Source: Haplomitrium mnioides (lineage: Eukaryota; Marchantiophyta; Haplomitriopsida; Calobryales). From it: 22,764 nucleotides of DNA. Of the stretch, positions 18,249-22,764 are shown one piece after another (position 1 is the first letter of the stretch; every line of letters begins with the position of its first letter). A program made the translations under genes and the position numbers. The stretch lies in the NCBI GenBank assembly GCA_049999725.1, contig JBNGIS010008539.1:1-22764 (forward strand). Reading direction: 5' to 3'. The notes beneath the pieces were generated by a model, which was not told the DNA's origin, did no database searches, and saw only the letters and a program-made list of their open reading frames with translations.

Positions 18249-18957
18249 TTGCCATTGGGAAGCCTATTGACAAAACAACAGCAAGTAGGCAAAAGAAATG
18301 GCAATAGCTACTCCTTCAAAAGAGTTCATCAAGAAAATGCAATGGGCTCTCTAGCAAATATTTCAGGAGTATGCAATGAAAGCACTTGCAAGCTTGTATG
18401 GGAACATGTATTTGACAAAGAGACTTCAACATGCTCAAGGCAAATTTTTTTTAAAAATGCTTGTGGGATTAGTAACAATGGCAACTCTTGAAGTGTGGGA
18501 GGAGTTGACGAGAGCCTTCACAACTGTATGTAGTGGAGAAGCTGATTTGTGGCAAGCTCTTCGAGGTCGAGAAGGCATGCAACTTTTAATTTCCTTGCTG
18601 AGCCTTTCAACTGAGCAGCAGCAGGAATATGCAGCTTCAATGTTGTCAATTCTGTCACAAGAGGTGGATGACAGTAAGTGGGCAATTACCGCAGCTGGTG
18701 GCATTCCTCCCTGAGTACAGTTGCTTGAGATTGGTTCCTCTAGAGCCAAAGAGGATTCTACGGTTGTGCTGCAAAATCTGTGCAGCCACAGCAAAGACAT
18801 CTGAGCCTGTGTAGAGACAACAGAAGTTGTGCCTGCCCTATTGTGGTTGCTCAAGAATGCTGGTATCAAAGGACAAGAAATTGCCTCAAGAGCCATGACG
18901 CAGCTGAAGGAAGAACATAGGAGTTTGAGAGCTACAAGTTTATTAAAGGGCGATTGA
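18249..18957 (+). pseudogene. Armadillo-repeat fragment of cellulose synthase-interactive (CSI) type
   Basis: CSI proteins link cellulose synthase complexes to cortical microtubules and are long arrays of armadillo repeats ending in a C2 domain. A first block (frame of 18249) reads [16 protein letters not shown] second, in another frame from 18364, reads [79 protein letters not shown], stop, VQLLEIGSSRAKEDSTVVLQ, NLCSHSKDI, stop, ACVETTEVVPALLWLLKNAG. The two blocks meet at 18364-18368. About 60-70 residues that normally lie between NISGG and ALASLYGN are missing, so an internal deletion is inferred. Stops are TGA 18712, TGA 18802 (ATC-TGA-GCC, a likely CGA to TGA change) and TGA 18955. Only a few of the roughly 2000 residues of the family remain, and no C2 domain is present. 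Confidence 0.85.
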
Positions 18958-20245
18958 GTGAAGGGTTGGAGGCAAATCATGGGAGACTGTGTTTTGTTGA
19001 GAAGAGGTGCTGGAATTTTAGCTGCATATGAGGCATTGAGTGTGAGGAGGAAGATAAATGTTGAAAATCATTTTGGAGAATGTGATTTGTGATGCTGTGG
19101 TATACACTGAGTATGCTCGCTGAAAACAGTTGTTATAGCCATGGAGATTTCCTTTATTTACAGAGTATTACAGAGGTCGACATAGTGCATGTGAAGTAAA
19201 GAAGATGTTGAGCGGCAGATTTTTCACAGCACAAGGTTTTATGAAGTTGATGCAAAGAATAGGTGCAGCAAGGGCCATCAAATTGTTGCTTAGTCAAAGT
19301 GAAAGACAACATGGAGTAATTGCAGCAAATCAGCAAATTAGAAGGCGGAGATCTCAACATACAAATTTGATGCAGATATCACTCACAAAGAAATCTGGCG
19401 CAACAAGAAATTCCAAGAGGAAGAATTGAACATGAGAAGACATGTTTTGTAGAAATCCTAGGTCGAGGAAAAAATGAATGATGAAGCCCAAAGGAAGAAC
19501 ATCAAGAAATAGCTGGAATTTTGAATTGAAGGGTTTCACCAAAGCAGAAGTCCATGGACCCTTTTTGTTCGCTGCATTAGACTTGGTAGTGACCCAACTT
19601 CCAAATCATGAAGAAGAGCAGTGTTTAGCATGCAGTAGAAAGATTTTGTTGGCCTAGTAGTAGACCGTTCTTTGCTTGAAGCTATAGGAGCCTCATTTGA
19701 GTAGTGGGTGTAGGTCATTGTGCCAATGTGAGAGCAAGAGTTGTGGTCTGTCTCAGATCAGCATGGTCACATTAGTGAAGAAGTAATTGAGATTGTTGAA
19801 TGTGTCAATGAAGAAGAGGGAAAGAGGAAAGCGCCTTCGCAGGTTTGAAGCCTATTGAAGAGGTGGAAGTTTTGGAAGTCTATGAGTACAATAATTTTGT
19901 CTAATTGTTCGATCAAGAGTGGTCTGGGCAAGAATTTTGCATAGCACAAAATCTGTCAAGCCTGGTGTTGAGATGGAAAGAGGAGATAGAGTAGACAACA
20001 AAGTTGAAGACTCTGTTCTGTAGCCATCAAGGGTAAGAAGAAGGTTGGGATTGTGGAGTATTTCTGTTTTAGGCGTGAGTGTGTTGGTTGCAAATCTAGC
20101 CTAGAAATTGAGACCAAAAAAACTAAACAAGCAACAATCGGGCCAAGGCTGCGTATGTGAGAGTTTGTAGTAGGCTACAAGGATTTCAGAAATTAAGAAA
20201 GGGTGTCTAGCCCAAGTAAAGGGGTCTGACCATTCCCTATAGCTG
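18958..20245. other. Spacer with weak frames only
   Basis: Possible decayed coding just after the armadillo block (DCVLLRRGAGILAAYEALS) and near 19380 (THKEIWRNKKFQEEELNMRR), neither recognised. Purine-rich composition keeps frames open by chance. No RNA gene, LTR or tandem repeat is seen. Confidence 0.4.
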
Positions 20246-20461
20246 ATGGCAAAGTGTATGTGGAGTTGTTATTTATTGAAGTTGGAGTGGAGCGAAAGGT
20301 TGGTGAAGTGCAAGGCATCATCATGGCTGAGTTTTCCCATTACCTCTGGAGAGTGGCAAAAACTCAACATGAAGATCGACGATCAAAACATGCTATCGAG
20401 AACTGATGACACCAGCAAGGAGTTGTGGCAGCTTGTCACTGCCATACATGATGAGGCATGA
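20246..20461 (+). other. Unrecognised short reading frame
   Basis: 71 codons from ATG to TGA, reading SSWLSFPITSGEWQKLNMKI and DDTSKELWQLVTAIHDEA. It is less AT-driven than its surroundings and has plausible amino acid composition. I recognise no family and see no promoter or splice signals. It could be an eroded exon. Confidence 0.2.
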
Positions 20462-20544
20462 GGGTTCTGTGAAGCTAGAGGCTTCGTCGGTTTCTCCTCA
20501 TGTAACTTTGACAATGAGTGCACATTGAATATGAGAGGTGGGTT

Positions 20545-20860
20545 GAAGTGTGGCTGCAATCATCAATACACAACAAAATCTACAAAGGAAGAATACTCAA
20601 TACAAAAATATTGTGGAGATCTTCACTCTTTACTCCAAATACTCTCACACAAAACACTCTTGCTCTCACCCTTCTAACTCTCAACACACTTCTCACTCTA
20701 TGAAAGATTACTCCTCAAGTGCTTGCCCTCCAATGAGTCTTCAAAGTAGCTCCTCCAAGTGCTTCTCCAAAGGTCTCTCACAACTCTCAAATCTAAAATC
20801 TCCAAATGAAAACCAAGTCTCTTTTCTCTCTTCCTCTCCTCTTTATATACTAGTCTAGAT
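20545..20860 (-). promoter_or_regulatory. LTR-like promoter patch, minus strand
   Basis: On the minus strand TATATAAAG (20849-20841) is followed by GAGGAGAGGAAGAGAG, then a G/A-rich stretch and ATTGAGTATTCTTCC, a composition like the U3/R/U5 region of plant LTRs. The + strand is a run of CT-rich words (CTCTCACAACTCTCAAATC). No primer site, TG...CA ends or partner LTR could be found, so this may equally be a simple CT-rich tract. Confidence 0.25.
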
Positions 20861-20879
20861 AATTAATAAGAGTAAAACT

Positions 20880-21850
20880 AAAATTCTATCACCCTCAGTA
20901 AGGAATCCAAGGTGATTATCTCTCTAATTATTAAATCCTAAAAGTAGTCCTCAAGTATCTCCACATTTTGTTTTCTTCTTCAAGAAGAAGCTTCTCATTT
21001 GGAGCTTCTCCTGTCCAAAAATCTCAACAATTGATTCAATACTTTTCTACCTTGTATTTTTCCCTACAAACAATTCCTAAGATGATACTTTAAGATTCCC
21101 TCAAAGAATAAGTCAAAGAACAAATTGACTTTTCTTGACTTTTTTCCTCTTTAGTCTATTCTAGAAGAATCTCTATAAAGTCATTAACACTAAGTCAATT
21201 TGCCTGTACTATACCTTGTTGGAAAGCTTGTCAAGAAAGATTTATACTCATATAATAATATTTTTATTTTCTAATTTTTATGTATTCTCTGTTTTGACTT
21301 TTGTGCAGCTCACTTTTGTAACTTTGATCAATTATAACTTCTGGTTTACAAGAGCTTTTCACTTCTATAAATTTCTACTAGTTACTTGAGCAATATTATA
21401 TCTGATTATAAAATATCAGCTTCTAAACATTTCTAGTAAGAACACAACTTACTCTGTACTCATATCTACACATATTGAAGAAAACCGATCAAATCTAAGT
21501 TTCCTCTAATAACTTCTAAATCTTCTCTATACTTCATCATAATGCATTCCATTCTATGACAATGTTCTAATCTCACTAAAATTCTTTTAAACCATCTCAT
21601 GCCTTTATAGTTCGAAGCTTTCTGTTGACTCTACAAGGTGAAGACCGCACGATGGACACCAATGGGTGTAGGTAGGGATGTATGGTGATAGGATTTTGAA
21701 GTATGGAAGTTAGATAGTTTGGTGTCATTGGAAAACCTCATTGTATTGTCACGGATACTTTTAATAGAGGGTGACACAAAGTCTATAAAGATAAATGTAT
21801 TCCCCTTTAGTCCTCTGTTATGTACTTTGTATTCTATCTTTTCTCTCTCA
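20880..21850. other. AT-rich spacer, no gene seen
   Basis: No supported coding frame, RNA gene or tandem repeat. One short inverted pair TGTCAC/GTGACA near 21747 and 21770 is too short to mean much. Confidence 0.5.
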
Positions 21851-21853
21851 TAC

Positions 21854-21896
21854 GTTATGTTATGTTGTATGTTATGTTATGTTTTATGTATGTATG
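21854..21896. repeat. Pentanucleotide microsatellite (TTATG)n
   Basis: Imperfect GTTATGTTATGTTGTATG-type array of about eight units, ending in TATGTATGTATG. Confidence 0.85.
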
Positions 21897-22334
21897 CCAA
21901 GTAAACACCAGAGTAGGGCTCCTCGCCCTATGCCTTGCTCTTTTTTGTCGTAACAACCATCGGCATGGCATTTTCTTCGATGGTTTGCAAGTTTTGATCT
22001 TTCTTTCATTTGTTGGTCATGATGAAGAAACAATTGGCGATTATATTTGACTGCATCATCACAAAGCACGAACGACATAAAAGTAGTTGAGTAAAACATA
22101 TGTCGATACTTGTAACTTCAAAACACAACGTGAGGTACCACAAACATTCAAGTCATTTTGAACAAATGTTTGAATTTGTAGAAACAAAACACTTTGTAAA
22201 ACATTAAAAATAAACTTTAGGCAATTTGAAAAAAGGAAAATCTGTTTTGAAAAGAAAAAAACAAGATTTGCAAACAAAGGGTACCAAAACACATCCTTTA
22301 AGCGTTTAAGATGAGTAGAGACACCAACTGATTG
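21897..22334. other. Spacer, no gene seen
   Basis: Weak frames on both strands (21820-22050 + and 22059-22397 -) without motifs. Nothing else supported. Confidence 0.5.
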
Positions 22335-22346
22335 TATGCGCGCATA
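22335..22346. repeat. TATGCGCGCATA palindrome
   Basis: Exact 12-bp palindrome followed by GGAC. Same core as in the 52-bp repeat at 14069 and 14225. Confidence 0.8.
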
Positions 22347-22418
22347 GGACCAATACAACAACACCAATATCATGGCTTGTTGTGACTGTTGTTGCAACTA
22401 GTTTTAAAAGAAATAAGA

Positions 22419-22446
22419 ACAAATCCTATGCGCGCATAGGATTTGT
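22419..22446. repeat. 28-bp perfect palindrome with TATGCGCGCATA core
   Basis: Left arm ACAAATCCTATGCG, right arm its exact reverse complement with no spacer, centre between 22432 and 22433. It extends the dispersed 12-bp core by eight perfectly matched pairs on each side. Confidence 0.9.
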
Positions 22447-22611
22447 AAACAACAAAAACGATTCTTTCAAAATTTGTTTAACAAGAGCTCTTCATTTAAA
22501 GGAACAAAAACAAAACTTGTTGCAATGCTAAGGTCACCACCAAGAATCAAATTCATTTTCTCTCTTTATTCGACTGCAGACAAGGTTAAAATCGAAATAT
22601 AAAACAACAGA

Positions 22612-22629
22612 GTCTATGCAAGCATAGAC
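22612..22629. repeat. Related palindrome GTCTATGC-AA-GCATAGAC
   Basis: Eight-base arms around a two-base centre. Same outer arms as the units in minisatellite A (GAGTCTATGC...GCATAGACTC). Confidence 0.75.
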
Positions 22630-22764
22630 ACTCTTCTCACAACTCAACTTGCTAAGAATTATTCAACTCAAATCTTCTTTGCTAAATGACTTCATAAAAA
22701 ATATATCTTTTGGCTCTAAGTTGAGAAAATATAATATTTCTAGAACTAGGCTTTGAGTCTAGAA

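Noticed and set aside
18435-18980. 181-codon minus-strand frame, the longest in the window
   Set aside because: It is the antisense of the armadillo fragment, whose sense-strand translation is the one with family similarity.
1-22764. tRNA, rRNA or small RNA genes
   Set aside because: I found no cloverleaf with A and B boxes and no rRNA or snRNA core sequence by eye. The only tRNA-related signal is the primer binding site.

Overview
The window looks like nuclear DNA from a land plant with a large, repeat-rich genome. A gymnosperm such as a conifer is my best guess, inferred from AT-rich spacers, long-decayed Ty3/gypsy elements, a PLS-class pentatricopeptide (PPR) fragment and a cellulose-synthase-interactive-type armadillo fragment. 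The species cannot be named. I see no intact host gene. Nearly everything with coding character is a pseudogene with in-frame stops and frameshifts. Two runs of exactly 100 N (741-840, 3907-4006) are assembly gaps.

Layout. 1-530 is a pyrimidine-rich minisatellite. 893-3828 (+) is the 5' part of a decayed multi-exon gene. Its long second exon carries a ParB-like domain and a helix-rich ParB-type follow-on segment. Its two clear introns hold arrays of short palindromes. About 4700-6010 (+) is a Tat/Athila-type Ty3/gypsy integrase remnant, followed by a 31-bp tandem repeat. 8933-7797 (-) is the 3' part of the same ParB gene family. It encodes a beta-class (motif IV before motif I) N4/N6 DNA methyltransferase domain. 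The two pieces overlap in one homologous exon (3664-3828 and 8933 to about 8770), and this links the ParB-like and methyltransferase domains into one gene. 8966-13180 (+) is a 3'-truncated Ty3/gypsy retrotransposon with a 567-bp 5' LTR, a tRNA-iMet primer site, an extra leader frame, gag, protease, RT and RNase H. It sits about 30 bp upstream of the methyltransferase exon. 14045-14275 is a 52-bp tandem repeat. 14867-16640 (-) is a decayed DUF7869-like, transposase-like gene. 17109-17705 (+) is the PPR remnant and 18249-18957 (+) the armadillo remnant. The remainder is weak reading frames, an LTR-like promoter patch and further copies of a TATGCGCGCATA palindrome.

The most interesting signal is the inferred ParB-like plus DNA methyltransferase gene family. 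It is intron-bearing, present in at least two decayed copies, and a plant version of a domain pairing usually associated with bacteria and phages. The second is a dispersed, alternating purine-pyrimidine palindrome family that recurs in and around these pieces.
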